Part shown: positions 34,018 to 43,447 of the stretch, one piece after another
How the letters are laid out: every line of letters starts with the position of its first letter
Numbering within the stretch: the first letter of the stretch is position 1
Assembly (NCBI GenBank): GCA_031399025.1
Contig: JANNOJ010000022.1
Span: forward strand, 1 to 64,000
Length of the DNA: 64,000 nt
Source: CBDBZL01 sp031399025
GTDB taxonomy: Bacteria; Pseudomonadota; Alphaproteobacteria; Sphingomonadales; Sphingomonadaceae
Direction: 5' to 3'
Made by a program: the position numbers and the translations under genes
Notes under the pieces: generated by a model
Told to the model about the DNA's origin: nothing
Database searches by the model: none
The model's input: the letters and a program-made list of their open reading frames with translations, nothing else

Positions 34018-35121
34018 ATGCAGCTCAACGCCACCATCGACCGGGCTCGCGGCTACATGCTGCTCGGCATCATCTACATGCACGCGGTGATCGCCTTTGC
34101 CAGCGTGCGCGAGTTCGAGGCGATCACCGCCTCTTTCGTGCAGATCAAGCTGCTCTCGCCCCATGTCTCGGTGTTCTTCCTGCTCAGTGGCATGGGCGCG
34201 CGCCGGCTCGGGCGGCGGGGGTTCTGGAAGGTTTTCCGGCAATGCTCGGCGCTCGTGCTGCTCGCCGTCCTCTCGCATGTGACCGGCTTCATCCTCATCG
34301 CGGTGCTGCATGGCACCGGTACCGACCTGGCCGGGGCGGCGAGGATGCTGGTGGAACCCATGGTTTACGGCACCGGCTTTTCCACCTTCGTCGCCTGGTT
34401 CTTCCTCTCGCTGGCGGTGGGGCGAGTACTGACCTACCTGCTCTACCGCAGCCCGCAGGCGTTCGCCCTGGTGGTGGTGGTCCTGGCCGGCATCATCCTC
34501 CTGTCGCAGCAGCTCGGCCTGCCCGACAACATCTTCGAATGGCGGACCTGGCCGATTGCCTTCCTGTTCTTCCTGATCGGCACCCGGATCCCGCGCAATC
34601 TGGTGATCCCGGCGCCGTACGGACTGGCGGCGGCGGCCGGCTCGCTCGCGCTCACCTGGTTCAACCGCCCCGGCGTGCTGTGGGACGGGCCGTGCCTGGC
34701 GTGCAACGTCACCTTCGTCAGCCAGCCGATGGTGGGCGGATTCGGCTCGATCCCGGTATTCCTGGCGCAGGAGCTGCTGTTCTTCGTCTTCCTGATCTCG
34801 GTCGCGCGCCTCCAGCGGCCTTGGTGGCTCACCCGTCCGGCGAACTTCATCGGCCGACATTCGGCGATGTTCCTGCTGCTGAACGGATGGGTCATCGTCG
34901 CGATCAATCCCTGGCTCCTGCCGCTCCTGCCCGCCGGCGATTCGCTGCTGCTGTTCCTTGGCCTGCTGGTCGGCGGCGCGGCGTTGCATTGGGGGTTGTT
35001 CCACCTGCTCAGGAGGCCGCTTGTCCTGATGGTGAGCGGCAGCTTCCAGGCGATCGAGCGGATCGGCAACGTGCCACAGACATTGCGATCCATGCGCCTG
35101 AGTGCCGGGCGTTCGTCTTGA
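34018..35121 (+). CDS. Acyltransferase family 3 integral membrane protein
   Basis: A 367-residue polytopic protein with about ten hydrophobic helices. It opens TIDRARGYMLLGIIYMHAV with an Arg and His in the first segments, as in acyltransferase 3 (OafA/OpgC-like) proteins that O-acylate glycans at the membrane. HVSVFFLLSGMGARRLG follows. The C-terminal tail is short and basic. It sits just downstream of ACP and ketoacyl synthase and upstream of three GT2 genes, so acyl transfer to a glycan is likely. The family is divergent, so the call is moderate. Confidence 0.75.
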   Translation: MQLNATIDRARGYMLLGIIYMHAVIAFASVREFEAITASFVQIKLLSPHVSVFFLLSGMGARRLGRRGFWKVFRQCSALVLLAVLSHVTGFILIAVLHGTGTDLAGAARMLVEPMVYGTGFSTFVAWFFLSLAVGRVLTYLLYRSPQAFALVVVVLAGIILLSQQLGLPDNIFEWRTWPIAFLFFLIGTRIPRNLVIPAPYGLAAAAGSLALTWFNRPGVLWDGPCLACNVTFVSQPMVGGFGSIPVFLAQELLFFVFLISVARLQRPWWLTRPANFIGRHSAMFLLLNGWVIVAINPWLLPLLPAGDSLLLFLGLLVGGAALHWGLFHLLRRPLVLMVSGSFQAIERIGNVPQTLRSMRLSAGRSS

Positions 35122-35170
35122 TGGCCGCGTCCCATTGTGCGCGGGTGCGCGGGGATTTAGAGCGGCGCTG

Positions 35171-36172
35171 ATGGCGGCCAACCGCGACCTGCAGAACGAG
35201 CTGGTGAGCGTCGTCATCCCGGCCTACAATTGCCAGATGACGATCGACGAGACGCTGCGCAGCGTCCGCGCGCAGACGCATCGCCGGCTCGAGATCATCG
35301 TGGTGGACGACGGTTCGCAGGACGGCTCGGCCGCGGTGGTCGAGGCGCATGCGGCGACCGACCGGCGTGTTCGGCTGATCCGCCAGGCCAATGGCGGCGT
35401 CGCTGCCGCGCGCAACACCGGGATCGACGCTGCCACGGGCGAGCTGGTGGCGCCCATCGATGCCGACGACCTGTGGCAGCCGCACAAGATCGAGCGCCAG
35501 CTGCAGGTGATGGCCGCGGGCGGCGAGCCGGTCGGACTGGTCTATTGCTGGAGCGCGGTGATCGATGCGCGGGGCAGAGTCACCGGGCGCGATGGACGCC
35601 CCGGCCATCGCGGCCGGGTCATTCCGCAGCTGTTGTACGGCAATTTCGTGGGCAATGGCAGCTGTGCGCTGATGCGCAAGGACGCTCTCCTCGCCGCCGG
35701 CGGCTTCGATCCCACGCTCCGGGCAAGAGGCGCGCAGGGATGCGAGGACTGGCAGCTTTATCTGACGATCGCCGAGAGCCACCAGTTCGCGCTCGTCGGC
35801 GAAGAGCTGGTCGGTTACCGTCGTCTGGCCGGCGCAATGTCCGGCGATATCGCCCAGATGCTGCGCTCGGACGCACTCGTCAGGGCCGAGTTTCGCGAGC
35901 GGTATCCGCAATACGGCACTCAGCTCGACTGGGGCCGCAGGTTCTACATCAATTGGCTGCTGGAGCGGGAAGTAGCGGCCGGGACCTGGGGGCGGTGCCG
36001 CCTGCTGCTCGATGAACTCGCCAGGCTCGATGGCAATCCGGTTCGCGCCGCGGCGCAGCGGCAGTTTTGCCGCGGCTGGCATGCGCTCCATCGGGCAGCA
36101 AGCCCGCGCAAGCGCAATACTCTGGGGCGCCCCTTCCTGCCGCCGCACGCGCATGCGGATGCCACCCGATGA
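35171..36172 (+). CDS. GT2-family glycosyltransferase
   Basis: A 333-residue GT-A inverting glycosyltransferase: SVVIPAYNCQMTIDETL, IIVVDDGSQDGSAAVVE, AAARNTGIDAATGELVAPID and the metal-binding IDADDLWQP. QGCEDWQLYLTIAES matches the catalytic-base Glu-Asp region. ATG 35171 was chosen for a clean domain start. The stop overlaps the next ATG by four bases. Cytoplasmic, no membrane segment visible. Confidence 0.9.
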   Translation: MAANRDLQNELVSVVIPAYNCQMTIDETLRSVRAQTHRRLEIIVVDDGSQDGSAAVVEAHAATDRRVRLIRQANGGVAAARNTGIDAATGELVAPIDADDLWQPHKIERQLQVMAAGGEPVGLVYCWSAVIDARGRVTGRDGRPGHRGRVIPQLLYGNFVGNGSCALMRKDALLAAGGFDPTLRARGAQGCEDWQLYLTIAESHQFALVGEELVGYRRLAGAMSGDIAQMLRSDALVRAEFRERYPQYGTQLDWGRRFYINWLLEREVAAGTWGRCRLLLDELARLDGNPVRAAAQRQFCRGWHALHRAASPRKRNTLGRPFLPPHAHADATR

Positions 36173-37284
36173 ACGAGAGGCGCGGACAATTCCCGTCGGC
36201 GCCCGCGGCCCGCCCGACCGCGCCTCGACGGCCGCGAGCTTGGCAGCAGATCGGCGGCAAATGGCGCAGGTGGCGCGATCGGATCAACAAGCTCGACGCC
36301 GTGCAGTTCGGCCTGCGCAGCCTGCTCCTGGGGCCGCAGCTGCGCCATGTCGCGGGAGCAAGGCGCCCGACCAGCGCGCCGCGTGACGTCATCGTCATCA
36401 GCGTGGTGCGCAACGGCAGGCTGTGGCTCAAATCGTGGCTGGCGCATCACCGCCAGCTGGGGGTGCGCCATTTCGCGGTGATCGACAACGGTTCGGACGA
36501 CGGCACGTGCGAGGCGCTTGCCGCCGAGCCCGACGTCACGGTGCTGCGCACGGCGGCGCCTTATCACGCTTACGAAAACACCATGAAGCGCTACCTGGCC
36601 GAGCGTTTCTGCGCGGGCCGCTGGTGCCTGTGCGTCGACATGGACGAGCTGTTCGAATATCCGTTCATGGACAAGGTCCCGCTGGCCGACCTCGTGGCCT
36701 ATCTCGACGGGCACAAGTTCAACGCCGTCATCACGCAGATGCTGGACATGTTCAGCGACACTCCTCTCAATCGCCTGCAAAGCCGGCCGGATGATGCCCT
36801 CAAGCAGGTCTATCGCTGGTTCGACCTGTCGGGGATCGAGAAGCGCGGCTACGCGCTGGGTGAGGTGCCCGGTGGCATCCGGTTCCATCGCGGGGGCATC
36901 CGCAACCAGGTCTTCGGCACCGAAAACGGATTGACCAAGGTGTCCCTCTTTAAGATGGACGGCGCGTTGCAGCCGTTCATCCAGTGGCACCACGTCCGCA
37001 ATGGCCGATTTGCCGATGTGAGTTGCGTGTTGCTGCATTTTCCCTTCGTCTCGACCTTCTATGCCAAGGTGGCCGATGCGGTGGCGACCGGGCGTTATGG
37101 CTATCTCACCAGCGACGAATATGTCCGCTACGGCGCCCGGCTCGAGCAATCGGGAGACCTGCAATTGCGCGGCGAAACGTCGCGGGCCTACACCAACCCG
37201 GAAGCGCTTATCGACGCCGGCTTTCTGTATGCCTCCCCCGAATACCGCCGGGTGCTCGCTCGCGAGGGGCAGGACGGGCGGTGA
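36169..37284 (+). CDS. GT2-like transferase (PF13704 type)
   Basis: A 371-residue protein. After a basic, Pro/Arg-rich N-terminus, DVIVISVVRNGRLWLKSWL, HHRQLGVRHFAVIDNGSDD and CLCVDMDELFEYPFMD match the glycosyltransferase family 2 subgroup (PF13704) with a metal-binding Asp-Met-Asp. ATG 36169 overlaps the upstream GT2 stop, and its stop overlaps the next GTG by four bases. It probably transfers a sugar in the same pathway. Confidence 0.82.
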   Translation: MNERRGQFPSAPAARPTAPRRPRAWQQIGGKWRRWRDRINKLDAVQFGLRSLLLGPQLRHVAGARRPTSAPRDVIVISVVRNGRLWLKSWLAHHRQLGVRHFAVIDNGSDDGTCEALAAEPDVTVLRTAAPYHAYENTMKRYLAERFCAGRWCLCVDMDELFEYPFMDKVPLADLVAYLDGHKFNAVITQMLDMFSDTPLNRLQSRPDDALKQVYRWFDLSGIEKRGYALGEVPGGIRFHRGGIRNQVFGTENGLTKVSLFKMDGALQPFIQWHHVRNGRFADVSCVLLHFPFVSTFYAKVADAVATGRYGYLTSDEYVRYGARLEQSGDLQLRGETSRAYTNPEALIDAGFLYASPEYRRVLAREGQDGR

Positions 37285-40200
37285 GCGTCTCGGTCATCAT
37301 CCCCGCGCGCAATGCCGGCGAGACGATCGACGCCACGCTCGACAGCCTCGTGGCGCAGGAATGGACCGACTGGACGGCGGTGGTGATCGACGACGGCTCG
37401 ACCGACACCACGCGGGCGATCGCCGACAGCTTCGCCGCGCGCGACCCGCGCATTACGGTGATCGACGGGCCGCGCCGCGGCGCGGGAGCCGCGCGCAATG
37501 CCGGGCTGGCGGCGCTCGACCGGGAATGGGTGCTGTTCCTCGATGCCGACGACACGATCGAGCCGGCGATGCTGCGGCGGATGCTTGAGACCCTCGCCGC
37601 CAACCCCGAGGCCGATGCGGTCCATTGCGGCTGGACCTTCACCGACTGGACGGGGGCGCCGCTTTCCACCCGAATCTGCCCCTCGCCTGGCCCCGACCTC
37701 TTCCCGCTGGCGGGACGGACTTGCCCGTTCGCCATCCACGCCTGCGTGCTGCGCCGCGCGCTGCTCGAACGCGCCGGCGGGTTCGACGAGCTGCTGGTCA
37801 CCTCGGAAGATTTCGACCTGTGGCAGCGGGTCGCCAGGGTCGGCGCCCGCTTCGTGGCGCTCGGCGAGTACCTGGCCACCTATCGCCTGCGCGAGCGGCA
37901 GAGCTGGTTCGACGCGCGGCGCTTCCTGGAGGATGCGCTGGTGGTGGTCGGGCGCGGGCACGCCCCCGATCCGCGACTGGCCGGCCAGGACCTGCCGGCG
38001 GGGCACGCGCAGGGGCTGCCCGCCGAGGGGCTCTACGCGGCCAAGTTGCACATGGTGGTTTGGGCGGCCGGAATGCTTATCGCCCGCGGGGAGGACCCGG
38101 TGGCGCTGCTGGACGTGCTGCCCGATGCCGGTCCGCCCTTGTTCGAACCCGAAGAGCTGGCCCGATCGCTGTTTCGGGCGGTGCCGATGGTCGAGTGCCG
38201 AACCGCGGCGGCGTGGGTTGACCGCTGGCCCGTACTCGCGCCCCGGTTGATCGTATTTCTCCAAGCGCTGGAGGCTCGCACCGGCGCAATGGACCTGGCC
38301 GCCCAGGTCGCCGCCGGTCTCGAAACCACCGTCGCGCTCGAAGCGCGGGCCATGCTCGGGGACGCCCGGCCGTTAATCGCGGTGGGATCGACCGCAGCTC
38401 TCTGGCTCGACATTGGCAACGAATTGACCGATCTGGCGCTGCCCGGCGCCGAGCGGGCGGTTTGCCATGTCCACGACGCCGGCGCCTATCTCGGCCCGGT
38501 CATCCTGCCGGTGATCGACGGCCAGCTGTCCCGGGCGGTGGTGCGCGACGCGGTTGCGGCGCGCTTTGCCTGGCCCTTGCTGGGCCGGCTGTTCTCGGTC
38601 CAGATTTACTCGCGGCTCCAGGATGGGCAGGCGGGCGAGCACTGGGCCGCTCGCCGTGCGCTCCTGCTTGGCGATGAGCAGCTTGCGCCCGAGGAACTCC
38701 ACGACCGGATCGGCTGGACCGTCCTGCTCCAGGAGCTGCTCGGCCTGCCCGACTGGGCATCCGACCGTATGCAAGACGAAACCGCGCCGCATCCCCACAG
38801 CAATCGGCAAGAGCTGTCTTCCCCGGCCGAGATCGTGGAGTTGAGCCTGCCGTTGCCGAGCTTCACCGGCGTTTCCGGGCCGGTCGAGATCGACGTCACC
38901 GTGGGCGGGGCGCGCCTGCTGTCGTTCCGGTTAGGCCCCGGTAAGGGGGTCGATCGGGGTGTCGTCAGCAGCGGAAGGATCCGCGCGGCGACACTGCAAC
39001 GGGCGGATCTGGAGCTGGCCCGCATTGCGGCGCGCGAGGCGATCATCGGCTATCGCGGGGCAGGCGACGCGCCGCTGCGCGAACGCCTGCAGCACGCCTT
39101 TGCCGCGACGCGTGGACAGCCGTGTTCCGTCCCGGGGGGCGGGGGCGCAGTCCCGCAGGTGGCCCACCGGCTCGCGGCCGCGGCGGTGCGCGATATGCCG
39201 ATAGCGGGCGCCCGGATCATCGGCGCGCCGCCCGGCTTCGCCCCCTCCGAGACCGCGCGACGAGCGGAATTGCCCCGCGACCTGGCCGCGGTGATGGTCG
39301 CGAACCTGCGGCCGCCGCAGTGCGCGATCGCCATCGGCGATGACCCGACGCCGCGCGCTTTCGTCCTGCCCGAGCTATCCGCCCCGGCCCGGCCCACCGC
39401 GCCCATGACCCAGCCGGTGGCGGCGGCCGCGCAGGGCGGCATCCCCGAGCTTTACGGCCGGCATCATTTCGAGCGGTTGTTCTCGAGCGGGACGAATCCG
39501 TGGAAGTACACCTCGCCCTACGAGCAGACCAAGTACGAGCAGACGCTGTCGCTCCTGCCGGCCGAGAACCGCGCCAGAGTGCTCGAGATCGGCTGCGCCG
39601 AAGGGCACTTCACGGTCCAGCTGGCGCCGCTGGCGGGACGGCTGCTCGCCACCGACATCGCCGATCTCGGCCTGGCGCGCACGCGCGAGCGCTGCGCGGG
39701 CTTGGCCAATATCGACTATGCCCGGCTCGACATCCTCAATGACCCGCTGGCAGGCTCGTTCGATGCCGTCTTCTGCTGCGAGCTGCTCTACTACATGGGC
39801 GGCCTGGCCGAGCTCAAGCAGGTGGGCGCCAAGATCGCCGCCGCCCTGGCGCCGGGCGGGGTGCTGATCGCCGCGCATGCCAATCTCGTGGTCGACGAGC
39901 CCCGGGCGACCGGCTTCGACTGGACCATGCCCTACGGCGCCAAGCGGATCGGCGAGACCTTCGCGGCGGTCCCCGAACTGGAATTCGAGCACGAGCTGGC
40001 AAGCCCGCTCTACCGCATCCAGCGCTTCCGCAAGCGCCGGCGCAACTGGTGGCGCAAGGCGTTCGGCCGCGCAGCGCCGACCCTCGCGGAGGCGCCGTAC
40101 GGCGAGCCGGAGCCCGAGGTCGCCGCACACATCCTGTGGCAGGGGGGCACGGTCCCGGCACCGGCGCCCAGGATAACGACCGACCGCCTGCCGATCCTCA

Positions 40201-40877
40201 TGTACCACGCCGTCGCCGACCGCGGACCCGAGCCGCTCGCGCGCTGGCGGGTGGCGCCGGCGATGTTCGAGGCCCAGCTGCGCTATCTGCGCGAGGTCGG
40301 GTTCGAGCCGGCCAGCTTCGAAGAATGGCGCACCGCGCGCGAGCGCCGCACCCCGCTGCCCGGCCGCCGGGTGATCATCACCTTCGACGACATCTATGCC
40401 GATTTCGAGCAGGCGGCACTGCCCATTCTCCAGCGCTACGGCTTTCCGGCGACCCTGTTCGTGCCCTCGGACAAGCTTGGCGGGCGGGCGGACTGGGACG
40501 CCTGGGCGGGCCCGCCGCTGCCGCTGATCGATCTTGCAGGCCTGCGCCGCGCGCACGATGCGGGGATGCGCATCGGCTCGCACGGGGCTGGCCACCGCCG
40601 GTTCGCGGGCCTGCCGGTGCGCGAGCTGGTCGACGAGTTGTGGCGGTCGCGCGCCACGCTCGAGCAGGCGCTGGCGGTGGAGGTCGATGCGCTCGCTTAT
40701 CCCTCGGGCAGCCATGACGAGGTCGCCGAACGGCTCGCCGCCGCCTGCTTCTATCGCCACGCGGTGACCACCCGGGACGAGCTCAGCACGCTGGGCGAGC
40801 GCGAATTGGCGCTGTCGCGGATCGAGATACGCGGCGGCGAGGACCTGGCGCAGTTCATCTGCCGGATGCCGGATTGA
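37281..40877 (+). CDS. Trifunctional GT2 / NodS-like methyltransferase / NodB-like deacetylase
   Basis: A 1198-residue fusion. Residues 1-240 form a GT2 domain (SVSVIIPARNAGETID, VVIDDGSTDTTRAI, LFLDADDTIEP at 86-96). About 240-715 is an unrecognised mainly helical and beta region. About 720-900 is a SAM methyltransferase of NodS type: TNPWKYTSPYEQTKYEQTL then RVLEIGCAEGHFTVQLA. About 965-1198 is a polysaccharide deacetylase: ILMYHAVADRG, the metal Asp pair in VIITFDDIYADF, and His-x3-His in GSHGAGHRRF. The TFDDI replaces the usual TFDDG. GTG 37281 overlaps the previous stop. Expected reactions are glycosyl transfer, N-deacetylation and N-methylation of an amino sugar. It ends the operon. Confidence 0.85.
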   Translation: MSVSVIIPARNAGETIDATLDSLVAQEWTDWTAVVIDDGSTDTTRAIADSFAARDPRITVIDGPRRGAGAARNAGLAALDREWVLFLDADDTIEPAMLRRMLETLAANPEADAVHCGWTFTDWTGAPLSTRICPSPGPDLFPLAGRTCPFAIHACVLRRALLERAGGFDELLVTSEDFDLWQRVARVGARFVALGEYLATYRLRERQSWFDARRFLEDALVVVGRGHAPDPRLAGQDLPAGHAQGLPAEGLYAAKLHMVVWAAGMLIARGEDPVALLDVLPDAGPPLFEPEELARSLFRAVPMVECRTAAAWVDRWPVLAPRLIVFLQALEARTGAMDLAAQVAAGLETTVALEARAMLGDARPLIAVGSTAALWLDIGNELTDLALPGAERAVCHVHDAGAYLGPVILPVIDGQLSRAVVRDAVAARFAWPLLGRLFSVQIYSRLQDGQAGEHWAARRALLLGDEQLAPEELHDRIGWTVLLQELLGLPDWASDRMQDETAPHPHSNRQELSSPAEIVELSLPLPSFTGVSGPVEIDVTVGGARLLSFRLGPGKGVDRGVVSSGRIRAATLQRADLELARIAAREAIIGYRGAGDAPLRERLQHAFAATRGQPCSVPGGGGAVPQVAHRLAAAAVRDMPIAGARIIGAPPGFAPSETARRAELPRDLAAVMVANLRPPQCAIAIGDDPTPRAFVLPELSAPARPTAPMTQPVAAAAQGGIPELYGRHHFERLFSSGTNPWKYTSPYEQTKYEQTLSLLPAENRARVLEIGCAEGHFTVQLAPLAGRLLATDIADLGLARTRERCAGLANIDYARLDILNDPLAGSFDAVFCCELLYYMGGLAELKQVGAKIAAALAPGGVLIAAHANLVVDEPRATGFDWTMPYGAKRIGETFAAVPELEFEHELASPLYRIQRFRKRRRNWWRKAFGRAAPTLAEAPYGEPEPEVAAHILWQGGTVPAPAPRITTDRLPILMYHAVADRGPEPLARWRVAPAMFEAQLRYLREVGFEPASFEEWRTARERRTPLPGRRVIITFDDIYADFEQAALPILQRYGFPATLFVPSDKLGGRADWDAWAGPPLPLIDLAGLRRAHDAGMRIGSHGAGHRRFAGLPVRELVDELWRSRATLEQALAVEVDALAYPSGSHDEVAERLAAACFYRHAVTTRDELSTLGERELALSRIEIRGGEDLAQFICRMPD

Positions 40878-41026
40878 ACAACACCAGCGCGGGGCGCGGG
40901 GGCAATCGGCTCGCGAGCTGCCGTGCCTAGCGCATCAGGCCGGCCGCCCGCAGTGCGTCCTCGATGACCTTGGCCACGCCTCGGGGCGCCGCTCCCGAGG
41001 GAGTCCCTGCCGGGCCGCTGCGCGTT

Positions 41027-42112
41027 TCACGACGGGGCTTGAGGTCGATGCGGGTCAGGATCGGGCCGGCGGGGGCCGGTGGGCTGCCCGGCCGCGAGCA
41101 ATGCCCGGCCGCCGGGCTTGATGGTCGGCGCCGGTTGCTCCGCCCTGGCAGTCTCGCCCTTCGCCAGGCCCCAGAAGCGGGCGATGTGCCGGGTGGAGGA
41201 GATGCTCGCTTCCAGCAGGTAGGCGCCGCTGGCGCCACCGCCATCGGCGCAGCCCGTGTCGAGCGGGGCGCCGTGGCCCATGCCGGTGATGCTGTATTCC
41301 TCGATCACCTCCGCGCCCGCGGCATTGCACCAGGCCCGGCGCGGATAGCCATCGACCGTCTCGCTGCGGGTCGGCTCGGCGGCTACGCCGTGGATGGCGC
41401 GCCATTGGCCGATGATGGCGTCGGCGTTGTTCGGATTGACGGTCGCATCGCCGCTGCCGTGCCAGACCGAGATGGTCGGCCAGGGCCCGCGGTGCGGCGA
41501 GGCGGCAAGAACCAGCTCGCTGAGTTCGGCCTCGGCCGGCATCGCCTGGCCGCGCATCCGCTCCAGCGCCTGCGGGATCGTCGCCGCGGCGCCATAGGGC
41601 AGCCCGGCGATGATGGCGCCGCCGGCGAAGACTTCGGGATAGGTGGCCAGCATGACCGAGGCCATCGCTCCCCCCGCCGAAAGACCGGTGACGAAGATTC
41701 GCGCCGGATCGATCCGGTGACGCTCGACCATGGTGGCGATCATCTGCCTGATCGACAGCGCCTCGCCGCCGTCGCGCCGGGTATCCTGCGGCGAGAACCA
41801 GTTGAAGCACAGATTGGGATTGTTCTGGCGCCGTTGTTCGGGGACCAGCAGGGCAAAGCCGTGCCGGTCCGCCTGCTGCGTCCAGCCCGTGCCGACGGCG
41901 TAGCCTGCCGCGGTTTGGGTGCAGCCGTGCAGGACCACCACCAGGGCTGCGTGCTCGGGCAAGCCTGCGGGCAAGTAGATCTTGCCGTCCAGAGCGCCGG
42001 GGTTCGAGCCGAAGCCGGTCAGCTGATCCAGCGTCTCGTCCGCCGGAGCGGCGGGCATTGCGCCCCGGCGCATCGCCGAAAAGCGAGCTACATGGTCCGA
42101 GAACATGTTCAT
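41027..42112 (-). CDS. PHB depolymerase-family esterase, probably frameshifted near the end
   Basis: A 361-residue alpha/beta hydrolase of the poly(3-hydroxybutyrate) depolymerase family, LpqC-like. The oxyanion region is VVVLHGCTQTAAGYAVG, the nucleophile is Ser145 in FVTGLSAGGAM, and the His region is EYSITGMGHGAPLDTG. ATG 42112 has AAGGA seven bases upstream. The in-frame C-terminus turns into Pro/Arg-rich sequence from about 41090. The adjacent frame continues with ILTRIDLKPRRE and ends GVAKVIEDALRAAGLMR at 40927, a normal end for this family. One extra base in a run of five G (41071-41075) would explain it. The lost tail is about 50 residues, beyond the active site. Confidence 0.82.
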   Translation of the reverse strand: MNMFSDHVARFSAMRRGAMPAAPADETLDQLTGFGSNPGALDGKIYLPAGLPEHAALVVVLHGCTQTAAGYAVGTGWTQQADRHGFALLVPEQRRQNNPNLCFNWFSPQDTRRDGGEALSIRQMIATMVERHRIDPARIFVTGLSAGGAMASVMLATYPEVFAGGAIIAGLPYGAAATIPQALERMRGQAMPAEAELSELVLAASPHRGPWPTISVWHGSGDATVNPNNADAIIGQWRAIHGVAAEPTRSETVDGYPRRAWCNAAGAEVIEEYSITGMGHGAPLDTGCADGGGASGAYLLEASISSTRHIARFWGLAKGETARAEQPAPTIKPGGRALLAAGQPTGPRRPDPDPHRPQAPS

Positions 42113-42146
42113 GGCCGCATCCTTGTCGCGCGATGACAACAGCGTG

Positions 42147-42164
42147 TTATGCTGCAATGCACAA
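42147..42164. promoter_or_regulatory. Imperfect palindrome upstream of PHB-depolymerase-like gene
   Basis: TTATGCTGCAATGCACAA: arms match as TT-TGC...GCA-AA around a TGCA core. It ends 34 bases before the gene start. It resembles the TGC/GCA palindromes bound by PhaR-type polyhydroxyalkanoate regulators and shares TGCACAAAAG with 32394-32403. Confidence 0.42.
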
Positions 42165-42233
42165 AAGATGGCATTCTCTCCGTTTTATGCAAGAGCGAAA
42201 CACCACCGGCGGCCGGCGCGCCCGGCATTGGCG

Positions 42234-43163
42234 TCAATGCGCGGGACGAAGCTGGTGCAGGAGGAACGCCAGCACGGCGCCCAGGGCAAGGCCCACCACC
42301 CCCGCGCTGGCCGCACTGGCCAGCCAGGCAAGGACCGGGCCCGCCGCGCCGCTGGCGTGCGACACCGCTTCGGCCAGGTCGTGCACGAGATGGGCGGGGC
42401 CGCCGACCCCCAGCTCCTCCAGCCCGTGGATGAGGATCCCGCCGCCCACCCAGATCATGGCCGCCGTGCCGATGATCGAGAGCGCCTTCATCAGGATCGG
42501 CATGGCCTTGACGAGCCCCCGGCCGAGCGCGCGGACCGGCGCCGCGGGCCGCTCGGCGAGGTGGAGGCCGATGTCGTCCATCTTCACGATCAGCGCCACC
42601 ACGCCGTACACGCCGATGGTGATGCCGATGCCGACCACCCCGAGCACCGCCGCCTGCGACACCATGGGCGAATCGGCGACGTCAGCGAGGGCGATCGCCA
42701 TGATCTCGGCCGACAGGATCAAGTCGGTGCGGATGGCTCCGCTGACCTTGGCTTGCTCCAGCGCGACGGCGTCGAGGGGGGCTTCCTCGGCCTGCGCATG
42801 GGCGTTCCCGCCGAAGGCCTCGAGGACCTTTTCCGCCCCCTCGAAGCAGAGATAGGCGCCGCCCAGCATGAGCAGCGGGGTGATCACCCAGGGTGCGAAA
42901 GCGCTCAGCAGCAGCGCCGCGGGCAGCAGGATCAACATCTTGTTGCGCAGGGACCCGATGGCGATCTTGGCGATGATCGGCAGTTCGCGCTGCGGCGATA
43001 GACCCACGACGTAGCGCGGGGTCACCGCGGCATCGTCGACCACCACGCCGATGGCCTTGCTCCCCGCCTTGCCCGCGGCGGCCCCGACATCGTCGAGCGA
43101 GGCGGCAGCGAGCTTGGTGATGGAGGCGATGTCGTCGAGCAGCGCAACTAGTCCGGAAGCCAT
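42234..43163 (-). CDS. DUF808 (YedI-like) inner-membrane protein
   Basis: A 309-residue DUF808 protein. It opens MASGLVALLDDIASITKLAA and continues VVDDAAVTPRYVVGLSPQRE, both family signatures. Several transmembrane helices follow, including KMLILLPAALLLSAFAPWV and AVLGVVGIGITIGVYGVVA. Function of the family is not established. It is separate from the esterase by 121 bases on the same strand. Confidence 0.93.
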   Translation of the reverse strand: MASGLVALLDDIASITKLAAASLDDVGAAAGKAGSKAIGVVVDDAAVTPRYVVGLSPQRELPIIAKIAIGSLRNKMLILLPAALLLSAFAPWVITPLLMLGGAYLCFEGAEKVLEAFGGNAHAQAEEAPLDAVALEQAKVSGAIRTDLILSAEIMAIALADVADSPMVSQAAVLGVVGIGITIGVYGVVALIVKMDDIGLHLAERPAAPVRALGRGLVKAMPILMKALSIIGTAAMIWVGGGILIHGLEELGVGGPAHLVHDLAEAVSHASGAAGPVLAWLASAASAGVVGLALGAVLAFLLHQLRPAH

Positions 43164-43267
43164 AGACGCAGGTCTCGCATGAAGGGTTGGCGGAAGCGGA
43201 TGGATGGCCCGGGTTCGGTCTACAACCCCCCGGCCGCCTCCCGGCTCCCGCTGGTGACGCGCCAGGT

Positions 43268-43447
43268 TCAGCGCAGCTTGGCGATCTCCACCTTGTCGAG
43301 CTTGGCGCGCTCCTTCACCGATTCCTCGCTGCGGGTCAGCGCCTTGGCAATCGCTTTCAGTCCCATCCCCTTCCTGGCCAGGGTATGGAGTTGCTGGATC
43401 TCGTCGGAGCGCCAGGGTTGGCGGTGTCGTTCGAAGCGTTCGGCCAT
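43268..43447 (-). CDS. Small SANT/HTH-like protein
   Basis: A 59-residue basic protein. WRSDEIQQLHTLARKGMGL and IAKALTRSEESVKERA resemble a short Myb/SANT-type helix-turn-helix of the kind common in alphaproteobacteria. ATG 43447 is fixed by AGGAGG four bases upstream at 43452-43457. DNA binding is plausible but untested. It is divergent from the DUF6481 gene. Confidence 0.72.
   Translation of the reverse strand: MAERFERHRQPWRSDEIQQLHTLARKGMGLKAIAKALTRSEESVKERAKLDKVEIAKLR

Noticed and set aside
32545..40877. A true rhizobial nod cluster
   Set aside because: No nodA, nodI, nodJ, nodD or nod box is visible and the domain fusion differs; only an analogous pathway is supported.
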